This document shows positions 1-6,270 of a stretch of 52,233 bases of DNA, in pieces. Both the position numbers and the translations under genes were made by a program. Position 1 is the stretch's first letter. Each line of letters begins with the position of its first letter. The notes under the pieces are model-generated. The model ran no database searches and was not told where the DNA came from. It worked only from the letters and a program-made list of their open reading frames with translations. Origin of the DNA: a virus; the IMG/VR virus record IMGVR_UViG_3300046515_000113, positions 1-52,233 of that record; one strand, given 5' to 3'.

Positions 1-76
1 CACGACCCAATACAAGCAGATGATTCGGCAGATGATTGCCGAACTGGAAGATGTGCTGGTGGTTCTCAAGAAATAA
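1..76 (+). CDS. C-terminal end of a chromosomal gene (partial)
   Basis: The first 76 bases read as the last 24 codons of a gene cut by the window edge and end in TAA at 74-76. The visible tail is amphipathic and ends in VLVVLKK. A 10-bp inverted repeat follows immediately. There is too little to name the product. It is host chromosome, since it lies outside the prophage attachment site. Confidence 0.6.
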   Translation, partial: TTQYKQMIRQMIAELEDVLVVLKK

Positions 77-81
77 AAAGC

Positions 82-112
82 AGCGTTTGAATACTTCCAG
101 TTTTCAAACGCT
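82..112 (+). terminator. Hairpin after the upstream chromosomal gene
   Basis: A perfect 10-bp stem (AGCGTTTGAA at 82-91, TTCAAACGCT at 103-112) with an 11-nt loop lies right after the stop codon. The run after it is not T-rich (TGCGC), so it may be a weak terminator or a processing hairpin ahead of the tRNA. A possible -10 for the tRNA, TATATT, lies at 118-123. Confidence 0.45.
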
Positions 113-165
113 TGCGCTATATTCTTGAGCGTTCTTCGAGGTGGAGAGCGAGTTGCAAGACCAGT

Positions 166-242
166 CGGGGCGTAGCGCAGTCCGGTAGCGCACTAGCATG
201 GGGTGCTAGGGGTCGAGTGTTCGAATCACTCCGTCCCGACCA
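166..242 (+). tRNA. tRNA-Pro (anticodon GGG)
   Basis: A 77-nt tRNA with a 7-bp acceptor stem (CGGGGCG with CGTCCCG), an encoded CCA end and a normal T-arm (TGTTCGAATCA). The anticodon stem CTAGC/GCTAG closes the loop ATGGGGT, which puts GGG at positions 34-36, so it reads CCC proline codons. The prophage is inserted in its 3' half. The 49-bp phage core restores the sequence from the anticodon stem to the CCA end, so the gene stays functional. Confidence 0.95.
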
Positions 243-243
243 T
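195..243 (+). repeat. attL core (49-bp direct repeat)
   Basis: The sequence from AGCATGGGG in the anticodon arm to the CCAT just past the CCA end of tRNA-Pro is identical to 50471-50519. The flanks diverge at once on both sides (T versus A before, A versus T after). This is the crossover region of site-specific integration. Confidence 0.95.
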
Positions 244-258
244 ATAATTCAATGACTT

Positions 259-286
259 AGCCCAACTCTAGCCAGTTGGGCTTTTT
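259..286 (+). terminator. Rho-independent terminator after tRNA-Pro
   Basis: AGCCCAACT (259-267) pairs perfectly with AGTTGGGCT (274-282) across a 6-nt loop and is followed by TTTTT. It lies inside the phage, so the phage supplies the terminator for the reconstituted tRNA. The original one is probably the hairpin past attR at 50545-50571. Confidence 0.85.
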
Positions 287-311
287 CATTGGTGGGGAGT
301 TTTTCGGGACT

Positions 312-1490
312 TCATCCAATTTTCCTTTTCAAGATCGTCAGCACCGGACCGCGTGAGTCTGTTGCTGATACCATATTTGCAGCCTCAATCAGATGCCCGA
401 GCTCAGCGCCCGAGTAGTGACTGGTGATGCTGCCGTTCTTGTGTCCCAGCAAGGCCTTTCGGTCTTCCTGAGTGACACCAGCCGCACGGAGGCGACGGCC
501 AAGCGTGTGCTTCAAATCGTGCACTCTGATGGATGCATACCCTGGGTGAGCGGGGCGAAGGTTTTCCTCCTGCCAGAGTTTCGCCGCTCTCACCCGTGCC
601 TTTTTCCAAGCCGAGTCGTTCATGCGATGCAGTGCGGTGCCGTTGTAAGGGAACACCCAGTCCTTGCTCAGGCCTCGCTGTTTGTCGATGATCGACTTCG
701 CTACGGAGTTGAGCACCACCAATCGCTCGTCACCGTTTTTTACCCCTGACCGCTCGTTGCGCCCGCCGAAGTCTGACGGAATCAGGAACACGCTGGTGCC
801 AAGCTCTGGCACCGAAATCTCCCAGTCCCACCTCAACTTGCAGACCTCTTGCTCGCGACAACCCGTGTTCACTTTGAACAGGGCCATCGTCTGCAGGTGC
901 GCCGGCAACTCTCCAAAAAGGATCGACTGCTCTTCCCATGTCATGGGGTAGGGCTCGCGAACTTTCTTCTTTAAGTCCAGCTTGGCCAGCATCGGCACCG
1001 AATCAAGCCATGGCCTACGCTCCTCGTCCCGCCACTTCCTTGCGCAAAGCGATAGAACCCGGATTACCCGCTCGATTGAAATGTTTATCGTGCGCGGCGC
1101 TACCGGCTTCAACTGCTTGCCGCACGGCAACACCATTCCCTTCAAACGATCCTTCACAAAAGGCTCAAGCGCCTGGTCATCGATGTGCGTCAATGGCAGG
1201 TCTTTTAGATACGGGTGCAAGTGCTTCAGGTGGTGGGCCGTCAACTTGATTGACGGCTGATCCTTGCTCTCCAGCAGAAACTTCGTCGCTGCTTCTTCCC
1301 ACGTCCTGATCCGGCGCACGCCGTACACCTTTTGCTGCCGAAGCTGCTCGAGGCGATGAATCAGGTATTGCTCTGCTTCTTGCCTGTCACCAGTTCCAGT
1401 GCTTTCTCGAAGTCGCTCACCTCGGAAAACCTTGTCGATTTGCCAGACCCCACCTTTCTGGTAGAGACCGGAGATCGCTTTTCTCGCCAT
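312..1490 (-). CDS. int: Tyrosine-recombinase integrase
   Basis: This 392-residue site-specific recombinase catalyses integration into and excision from tRNA-Pro. The N-terminal half holds the arm- and core-binding domains. The catalytic domain has Arg212 (NTGCREQE), Lys251, the box HDLKHT with His324, His350 (LLGHK) and the nucleophile Tyr359 (SHYSG). The second catalytic Arg of the usual HxxR box is a Lys (residue 327), a conservative but uncommon variant. The start is supported by AAAGGAGG seven bases upstream. The gene lies next to attL, as in most tRNA-integrating phages, and its 5' end overlaps the excisionase-like gene by 130 bases. Confidence 0.95.
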   Translation of the reverse strand: MARKAISGLYQKGGVWQIDKVFRGERLRESTGTGDRQEAEQYLIHRLEQLRQQKVYGVRRIRTWEEAATKFLLESKDQPSIKLTAHHLKHLHPYLKDLPLTHIDDQALEPFVKDRLKGMVLPCGKQLKPVAPRTINISIERVIRVLSLCARKWRDEERRPWLDSVPMLAKLDLKKKVREPYPMTWEEQSILFGELPAHLQTMALFKVNTGCREQEVCKLRWDWEISVPELGTSVFLIPSDFGGRNERSGVKNGDERLVVLNSVAKSIIDKQRGLSKDWVFPYNGTALHRMNDSAWKKARVRAAKLWQEENLRPAHPGYASIRVHDLKHTLGRRLRAAGVTQEDRKALLGHKNGSITSHYSGAELGHLIEAANMVSATDSRGPVLTILKRKIG

Positions 1491-1774
1491 GGTTTGCCTC
1501 CTTTGGCTTCACCCTGGCGCTCGCTGCGGGGGTGATTGTTGTCCTGATTCGCGGCCTTTTCAACCGACTTGCTTTCGACGTAGGCGTCAGCCCACTCATC
1601 GAGCTCGATTCGGTCGAAGGCCACACCTTGTTTCCCGATCGGAAATTCTCGAACGCTTGGTCGCACTGTTCTGTTGAATTCGTCCCGGCACATGCCGAGG
1701 TAGCCAGGAGCATCGCCAAACCTGATGAAGCGCGGTTGAATGCTGCTGGCCTTTGCCGCTGTGGCGTTTGCCAT
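1361..1774 (-). CDS. Excisionase-like DNA-binding protein
   Basis: The 137-residue product has a short helix-turn-helix-like region at about residues 15-65 (FIRFGDAPGYLGM, then FPIGKQGVAFDRIELDEW). It resembles the small AlpA/Xis-type proteins found beside integrases in Pseudomonas phages. This similarity is recalled and not searched. It probably directs excision or represses int. The start at 1774 was chosen because GGAG precedes it; a longer reading exists but has no ribosome site. The basic C-terminal 40 residues are encoded inside the start of int in another frame, an unusually long overlap. Confidence 0.7.
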   Translation of the reverse strand: MANATAAKASSIQPRFIRFGDAPGYLGMCRDEFNRTVRPSVREFPIGKQGVAFDRIELDEWADAYVESKSVEKAANQDNNHPRSERQGEAKGGKPWREKRSPVSTRKVGSGKSTRFSEVSDFEKALELVTGKKQSNT

Positions 1775-1820
1775 AAGGTGATGCTCCATGCCGCGCGTGG
1801 CGGCAGAAGGTGGTGATGGG

Positions 1821-2315
1821 TTATGCGCCGGCCTTGGCAAGGACTGCGTCGATCCTTTGCACAGTGGTGTGCTGGGCAATCTTTTCATCGGTGTCGAACC
1901 AGTCGGGCGCCCCAACCTTGAGTGCCGTAGCGACCACTTGCCGAGACTCAACGAGCGCCGCGACCAGCTCTTCGTGCAGCCCGCGTTCCTCCCGGCCGAT
2001 ATCCCAGAAGCGTTGGCCCCAATGACTGGCCGGTGGCGGGTTGTCGTTCTGCGCGCCGAGCGCCAGTGCTCCGACCACAGCGTCCAGGAGGTCGCGCTTG
2101 TAGGCGTTGTCGCCGTCGATGCTCAGGCCTTGGCGGCGCAGCGCGTCGAGCGCGTTATTCAAGTTCGCCTCGGGCGATGGCAGCACCAGGTCAAAGTCTG
2201 CTTTGCCCGGCCGGCAGACGATCACAAACATCTGGCAGTCGAGCGGAAGGTGCTGGGCGATATCGGATATCGCTTCGATAGCGACCTCGCGCAGTTGGTG
2301 TTTTTGATCAGACAT
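1821..2315 (-). CDS. Hypothetical early phage protein
   Basis: A 164-residue soluble protein with no motif I recognise. It has an N-terminal segment rich in Ala and Ile (REVAIEAISDIAQ), a central FVIVCRPGKADFDLVL strand region and a C-terminal helical region. The start was placed at 2315 because GAGG lies nine bases upstream. It sits in the leftward operon between the excisionase and the PAPS-reductase-like gene. Function unknown. Confidence 0.65.
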   Translation of the reverse strand: MSDQKHQLREVAIEAISDIAQHLPLDCQMFVIVCRPGKADFDLVLPSPEANLNNALDALRRQGLSIDGDNAYKRDLLDAVVGALALGAQNDNPPPASHWGQRFWDIGREERGLHEELVAALVESRQVVATALKVGAPDWFDTDEKIAQHTTVQRIDAVLAKAGA

Positions 2316-2366
2316 GCGAATACCTCGCCCGCCGTACACCGGCAGGCTGTTGAGTTGGGGGAGGGG

Positions 2367-3131
2367 TTACGACTTATCTGCTATGTCGGCTTCGGCCATT
2401 TCGCAGAAGAACGAGCAGGAGGGAATTTTCTCGTTGCGCCGCACTGGGCCATCGCCAAGGTCGCGCAGGGAGAAGCGAACATTGGTGGTGCGATCGCGAA
2501 ACAGGTAGGAGCCTTCGCCCAAGTCGTCTTGGATCACGCACAATTCTTCAAACTGTTCCGGAAAATCTTCCCGAATTGCTCGAAAATAGCCTTCGCCGCC
2601 TTTTACGCAGCCGATGCAGTTGGCATTGTCGTAGCCCAGACGGTACATCAGCGGCAACTCGATCCCCGCACGTTCGACCATTGCCTTGCAGTCGTCCTTC
2701 CCCAGTCCCGCATCAATCAAAGGGGCGATCACGGGGCGATCAGGGTTCCGATCACGAAAGTCTTCTAAGCGATCGACCTCTTCTGCGGTGTAGCCGAACA
2801 CCATGACGTCGCCTGGTTGCTTCCAAGAATCGAGAAGCCGGCGCTTGAGCAGCCTGGTACAAGGTGCGCCGTTGCGGCCTTTCATGAAGCGCTCTCTCCG
2901 GAATACCTGGATGATATCCGCGCCGTACTTCTCATCCCGAAGCTGCACGATCTCCCGTCCGAACCAATCCTGGCAGTTCTGGAGGAAGCGCCGGTTGTCT
3001 GCGTGCTCATTGGCCAGAAAGGCATTGATGATCTGCACATCGTGTGTCGCACCGTACTTCGCCAGTGCCAGCTTGGTGGCCACCGCAGAGGCGGCGCCAC
3101 AGCTGAACTGGCAGACGATCCTGTTATTCAT
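2367..3131 (-). CDS. PAPS reductase / ATP-PPase family protein
   Basis: The 254-residue protein opens with VCQFSCGAASAVATKLAL. This is the SxGxxS-type PP-loop of the adenine nucleotide alpha-hydrolase fold (residues 10-15), as in phosphoadenosine phosphosulfate reductases. Further marks are APCTRLLKRR (Cys91), FGYTAEEVDRLEDF near residue 112 and a CxxC pair (NCIGC, Cys172/175) that could hold a metal or Fe-S centre. Phage members are seldom true sulfate-assimilation enzymes. Sulfur transfer to nucleic acid or nucleotide activation are possibilities, not shown. The start overlaps the stop of the upstream micropeptide by ATGA. Confidence 0.8.
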   Translation of the reverse strand: MNNRIVCQFSCGAASAVATKLALAKYGATHDVQIINAFLANEHADNRRFLQNCQDWFGREIVQLRDEKYGADIIQVFRRERFMKGRNGAPCTRLLKRRLLDSWKQPGDVMVFGYTAEEVDRLEDFRDRNPDRPVIAPLIDAGLGKDDCKAMVERAGIELPLMYRLGYDNANCIGCVKGGEGYFRAIREDFPEQFEELCVIQDDLGEGSYLFRDRTTNVRFSLRDLGDGPVRRNEKIPSCSFFCEMAEADIADKS

Positions 3132-3196
3132 CGCCAGGGCCCCTTGTAGATGAGGTAGGCCATGTAGAGCGGGGCGGCTATTGGGAAGAGGATCAT
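3128..3196 (-). CDS. 22-residue hydrophobic micropeptide, copy 2
   Basis: A tiny open frame starts at an ATG that overlaps the stop of the cupin-like gene (ATGA, 3193-3196). It ends in a TGA that overlaps the start of the PAPS-reductase-like gene (ATGA, 3128-3131). The peptide is a short hydrophobic helix (ILFPIAAPLYMAYLIY) with a basic end (KGPWR). Perfect coupling at both ends and an equivalent peptide after the paralogous gene upstream suggest it is translated. It could be a small membrane partner of the cupin-like protein. It is too short for confident calling. Confidence 0.5.
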   Translation of the reverse strand: MILFPIAAPLYMAYLIYKGPWR

Positions 3197-3759
3197 GCCG
3201 CCACCTTCTGGCCGAGCAGCACATCGCTGACGACCTCCCAAAGTTGAGCTGGCGACCACTGGAAGCGATCAAAGTCCGTGTCTGGCTGAACGCCGTATGT
3301 GCAGGTCGAGTGGGCGCCGGCCGGATGCTCGTTGATCTTGGTCATAATCGTGGCTACCCGGCCATTTCCTCCCGGTTCAGTGCGGTGATAGTCATAGGCC
3401 TGGCAGAGATATTCCCTGCCCGCGGTGATTGCGTGGGTTCGTCTGTGGATCAAGTCGCCGCGACCGTCAGGTGTCCAGGGCCGACCGCCGCCGGCGGTGC
3501 GCGCACCTTCGTGCAGGTACAGAACAAAATCCCCATCGTCCCGGCGATCTAGATAGAACTGGTGGTTAACCTGAGTGCCGATGATCACTCGCGACATGAA
3601 GTCGAAGCGGTGATCGTGGATCGCCGAGTACTCGAAGCAAGCCCGGCGCGGCAGTTCAGGGTGCCAGACGTGCAGACGCTGATTGCCCTGCAGCTGGACC
3701 TGCACAAAGCCGAGGCCGTGCAGGGTGATTTTGTCCGTCATCACATCATCGATAATCAT
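3193..3759 (-). CDS. Cupin-like protein, tandem paralogue 2
   Basis: The 188-residue protein is a close paralogue of the next gene upstream (3833-4402). Both share near-identical openings (IIDDVMTDKITLHGLGFVQV), HVWHPELPRRACF, AIHDHRF and HRTEPGG. The repeated His residues in HDHRF and YHRTEPGG resemble the metal-binding boxes of a cupin or small-molecule-binding beta-barrel. The start at 3759 was chosen by alignment with the paralogue and by ATGA overlap with the preceding micropeptide. Substrate unknown; a role in phage nucleotide or DNA modification is only a guess. Confidence 0.7.
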   Translation of the reverse strand: MIIDDVMTDKITLHGLGFVQVQLQGNQRLHVWHPELPRRACFEYSAIHDHRFDFMSRVIIGTQVNHQFYLDRRDDGDFVLYLHEGARTAGGGRPWTPDGRGDLIHRRTHAITAGREYLCQAYDYHRTEPGGNGRVATIMTKINEHPAGAHSTCTYGVQPDTDFDRFQWSPAQLWEVVSDVLLGQKVAA

Positions 3760-3836
3760 CCGATCACCGCCTTTATGGTCAGTACCAATGGAAGCCAGAA
3801 GAAGAGGGTGCAGCCGAGTGCGCACCTGGTGATCAT
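3756..3836 (-). CDS. 26-residue hydrophobic micropeptide, copy 1
   Basis: The frame starts in an ATGA overlap with the stop of the upstream cupin-like gene (3833-3836) and ends in an ATGA overlap with the start of the second paralogue (3756-3759). The core LFFWLPLVLTIKAVI is a single possible transmembrane helix after a short polar head with two Cys. Its sequence differs from the copy at 3128-3196, but size, hydrophobicity and coupling are the same. The duplicated unit is therefore cupin-like gene plus micropeptide. Confidence 0.5.
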   Translation of the reverse strand: MITRCALGCTLFFWLPLVLTIKAVIG

Positions 3837-4402
3837 GGCGTCAGTCTCTGACCGAGCATTACGTCGGTGACGATTTCCCAGAGCTGCGACGGTGACCACT
3901 GGTACCGGTCGAAGTCGGTGTCAGGCTGAACGCCGTAGGTGCAAGTCGAGTGGGCGCCGTCCGGGTATTCGCCGCGCTTCGCCATGATCGTGGCGACTCG
4001 ACCATCGCCGCCGGGCTCTGTGCGGTGATAGTGGTATGCCCGAGTGTTGTAGTCGTTGCCGGCTTCCACGGTTATCGTTCCATCCGGTATCAGGTGCGCG
4101 CGGCCGTCTGGCGTCCACGGTCTGCCGCCGCCTGGTGTGCGGGCGCCCTCGTGCAGATACAACACGAAGCCGCCTTCGTCGCTGCGCTCCAACTCAAAGC
4201 AGTGATTGATCTGCTTGCCGACGATCACTCGGGAGGTGAAGTTGAAGCGGTGATCGTGGATCGCCGAGTACTTGAAGCAGGCGCGCCGCGGTAGTTCTGG
4301 GTGCCAGACATGAAGCCTTTGGCCGCCTTCCAGCTGGACCTGCACAAAGCCCAGGCCGTGCAGGGTGATCTTGTCGGTCATAACGTCGTCGATGATGCTC
4401 AC
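3833..4402 (-). CDS. Cupin-like protein, tandem paralogue 1
   Basis: First gene of the leftward accessory block, 189 residues. The pattern of His and acidic residues (HVWHPELPRR, AIHDHRFNF, AYHYHRTEPGG) suggests a metal-dependent cupin-type barrel. It is clearly homologous over its whole length to 3193-3759, so this is a recent tandem duplication with retained function or early divergence. A 14-bp palindrome lies upstream at 4419-4432. Function unknown. Confidence 0.7.
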   Translation of the reverse strand: MSIIDDVMTDKITLHGLGFVQVQLEGGQRLHVWHPELPRRACFKYSAIHDHRFNFTSRVIVGKQINHCFELERSDEGGFVLYLHEGARTPGGGRPWTPDGRAHLIPDGTITVEAGNDYNTRAYHYHRTEPGGDGRVATIMAKRGEYPDGAHSTCTYGVQPDTDFDRYQWSPSQLWEIVTDVMLGQRLTP

Positions 4403-4418
4403 GGCAACACTCGTCCTT

Positions 4419-4432
4419 GCCGCTATAGCGGC
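4419..4432. promoter_or_regulatory. 14-bp palindrome between divergent genes
   Basis: GCCGCTATAGCGGC is a perfect palindrome in the 99-bp gap between the leftward cupin-like gene and the rightward SEC-C gene. It could be an operator for either. No second copy was noticed in the window. Confidence 0.35.
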
Positions 4433-4501
4433 TGACTTGATAGTGGTTATTGTTGGAGTGAGCTAGAGTTAATCTATCGGCTCACGAAAAAGGTGTGCGA
4501 C

Positions 4502-5080
4502 ATGGTAATTGGCGTCTTTATGTCTAACTGCTCAAATGGCACTTTAGGAGGAGGGGTTAGCCTTTCGGAAGGGACGGGGTATGTAATCGAGAATTGTCAC
4601 GACATTCAGGCAAACGGACTTCAAGTAAATGTCGGATATGGTAAGCCGAGAAAGCTAGCTGGGCGCAACGCTTTATGTCCTTGTGGATCAGGGAAGAAGT
4701 ACAAAAAATGCCATTTGGGGAAATCTATGTCTACAGCAATTAAATCTTCGAATTCATCAACAACATTCAAAGACACGCTGGCAGTGTCTTCGGGAGATGG
4801 GATAGTTTTAGATAACGATCGTAGTTCTTTCGAAGGCACCAAAATTTTTGCAGGTGTTTCAGAACAGTCTATCAATTCAATTATTACTAGGCTCGGTCTG
4901 CCCGAGAATACTCCGCCAGAACTAGTCCTGGAGGCGGTTAGTGAGATTTCTGCTACGGGGAATGTAAGTATCGTAGAGCGATCACGATTGAAGTCTTGGC
5001 TGTTGTCGGCTGCCAACTTCGACATAGCGGGCTGGGCGGGTGTTGCTCTTGCAATTGCTTCTATGGCTGTTCCGAAGTAA
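4502..5080 (+). CDS. SEC-C motif protein, probable moron
   Basis: The 192-residue protein holds GRNALCPCGSGKKYKKCH at about residues 55-72. This is the SEC-C zinc-binding motif (CxCxSGxxYKxCC/H) known from the SecA C-terminus and many stand-alone proteins. The N-terminal part is Gly/Ser/Asn-rich and the C-terminus ends in a hydrophobic Ala-rich helix (GWAGVALAIASMAV). The start at 4502 has AAAGGTG six bases upstream; a GTG nine bases earlier overlaps that site. It is AT-richer than its neighbours and faces against the surrounding leftward operon, which fits a moron gene. Role unknown; defence or lysogenic conversion is possible. Confidence 0.7.
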   Translation: MVIGVFMSNCSNGTLGGGVSLSEGTGYVIENCHDIQANGLQVNVGYGKPRKLAGRNALCPCGSGKKYKKCHLGKSMSTAIKSSNSSTTFKDTLAVSSGDGIVLDNDRSSFEGTKIFAGVSEQSINSIITRLGLPENTPPELVLEAVSEISATGNVSIVERSRLKSWLLSAANFDIAGWAGVALAIASMAVPK

Positions 5081-5086
5081 AAAAGC

Positions 5087-5587
5087 CTAATTATTATTTT
5101 CAGTGTAGGTGCGCCAAGGCACCTTCACGCCGTTTACGAGGAATCCCCAGTCACCGCGCCACTTGCTGGTGATGAAGAGGGTGATGACGCCGCAGGGTGA
5201 TACCTGGTCGATGCGGTGGTATTCGCCATGGTTGAGGCGGGCGGTATCGCCGGTTGCTCGCCGGCGCCACATGATTTGGCGCTGCTCGATATACCAGCCG
5301 CGCAGGATGATCGTCCGGGCGTTCCATGGGTGATCATGCAGATCCCGGTCTTCATCCGGCCGCATGATGTGGTGGATGCGGAACGACCACGGGCACCACC
5401 AGAGCGCAGGCTTATGCGTCTCCCGGCTGTACGGGTTGAACAGCCACCAGCGGCCCATGTACATCTCGGTGCCGTCGGCGGACATGATGTGCTGATACGG
5501 GGTGAGCTTGGCGCGGGCGATGAGCCATTCTGCGATTGCCTGGCGCGCGAGTACCTTGGCGATGATTCGCCAGAAGAGATTGATCAT
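5087..5587 (-). CDS. Cupin-like phage protein (third member)
   Basis: The 166-residue protein has a basic amphipathic N-terminal helix (INLFWRIIAKVLARQ) and a central His-rich segment (IHHIMRPDEDRDLHDHPW, then LNHGEYHRID). This resembles a cupin metal site. It shares the xHDHx element with the two tandem paralogues but little else. Its start overlaps the stop of the preceding gene (ATGA, 5584-5587). It is probably an enzyme or binding protein of the phage accessory region. Confidence 0.65.
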   Translation of the reverse strand: MINLFWRIIAKVLARQAIAEWLIARAKLTPYQHIMSADGTEMYMGRWWLFNPYSRETHKPALWWCPWSFRIHHIMRPDEDRDLHDHPWNARTIILRGWYIEQRQIMWRRRATGDTARLNHGEYHRIDQVSPCGVITLFITSKWRGDWGFLVNGVKVPWRTYTENNN

Positions 5588-6225
5588 GCTGCCTCCTGCT
5601 GCTGTTCCTGGCGTAGCGCGTGTTGCACCGCTTCAACAACGCGGCGCAGGTAGGTGAATTTGTGGTTTTCTTCGACCGCCTTGCCGTCGAGCGGGTAATG
5701 CCATTCATCGCCGAACAGTTCTGTCAGTAACCTGCTTTGATGCCAGCACTCGTTAGCGCTCTCTATGCCGCGCAGCTCGTCGATGTCGCGCCAAAGCTCT
5801 CGGGCTTCGTCTTTACTCAGCTCGCCCAGCTCCCACTCATGGCGCCCTGTCTGTTGCCGGCGGCGCTGAACGATGCACTTCTTGGCCAGAGCGTGGAGGG
5901 CGTTACCGCTGAACACCGTAGGGCTGATCCCGCGATCCAGGCAGTTGAGGATGTAATGCCAGTCGCAGTCGGCGACAAACTCCGCGACGGTGCGCGGGCC
6001 CATGCCACCCCAGTAGGCGTTCCAGCTGTTGTCCCAGCAGTTGATCGTGATCTTGCCCTGGGCGGTCTGATAGCTCGGGTCGGATTCAGTAGGGCAGTCG
6101 CGGCGGCCGAAGTCCTCGAGGAACACGGTAATCGGGTCAAGCCGCGGTGCGCCGGTGATTACCAGCTTGGTCACAGTCGAGCGCTCGACCTTCAGCGGCT
6201 CAGCGATCTTGTTTTCTGTGGGCAT
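5584..6225 (-). CDS. Conserved phage protein of unknown function
   Basis: The 213-residue protein has a distinctive N-terminal half (KLVITGAPRLDPITVFLEDFG, CPTESDPS, GKITINCWDNSWNAYWGGMG) that I recall from early regions of other proteobacterial phages. The second half is helical and charged. AGGA lies five bases before the start. It is coupled by ATGA to the cupin-like gene downstream. Function not known. Confidence 0.7.
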   Translation of the reverse strand: MPTENKIAEPLKVERSTVTKLVITGAPRLDPITVFLEDFGRRDCPTESDPSYQTAQGKITINCWDNSWNAYWGGMGPRTVAEFVADCDWHYILNCLDRGISPTVFSGNALHALAKKCIVQRRRQQTGRHEWELGELSKDEARELWRDIDELRGIESANECWHQSRLLTELFGDEWHYPLDGKAVEENHKFTYLRRVVEAVQHALRQEQQQEAA

Positions 6226-6270
6226 GGGGCGTCCTATGCCGGGGCATGCCCGGGCGGTGGAGGGGGGGGG

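Noticed and set aside
1788-2768. Long plus-strand frame of 326 codons
   Set aside because: Antisense shadow of the two leftward genes at 1821-2315 and 2367-3131; no ribosome site.
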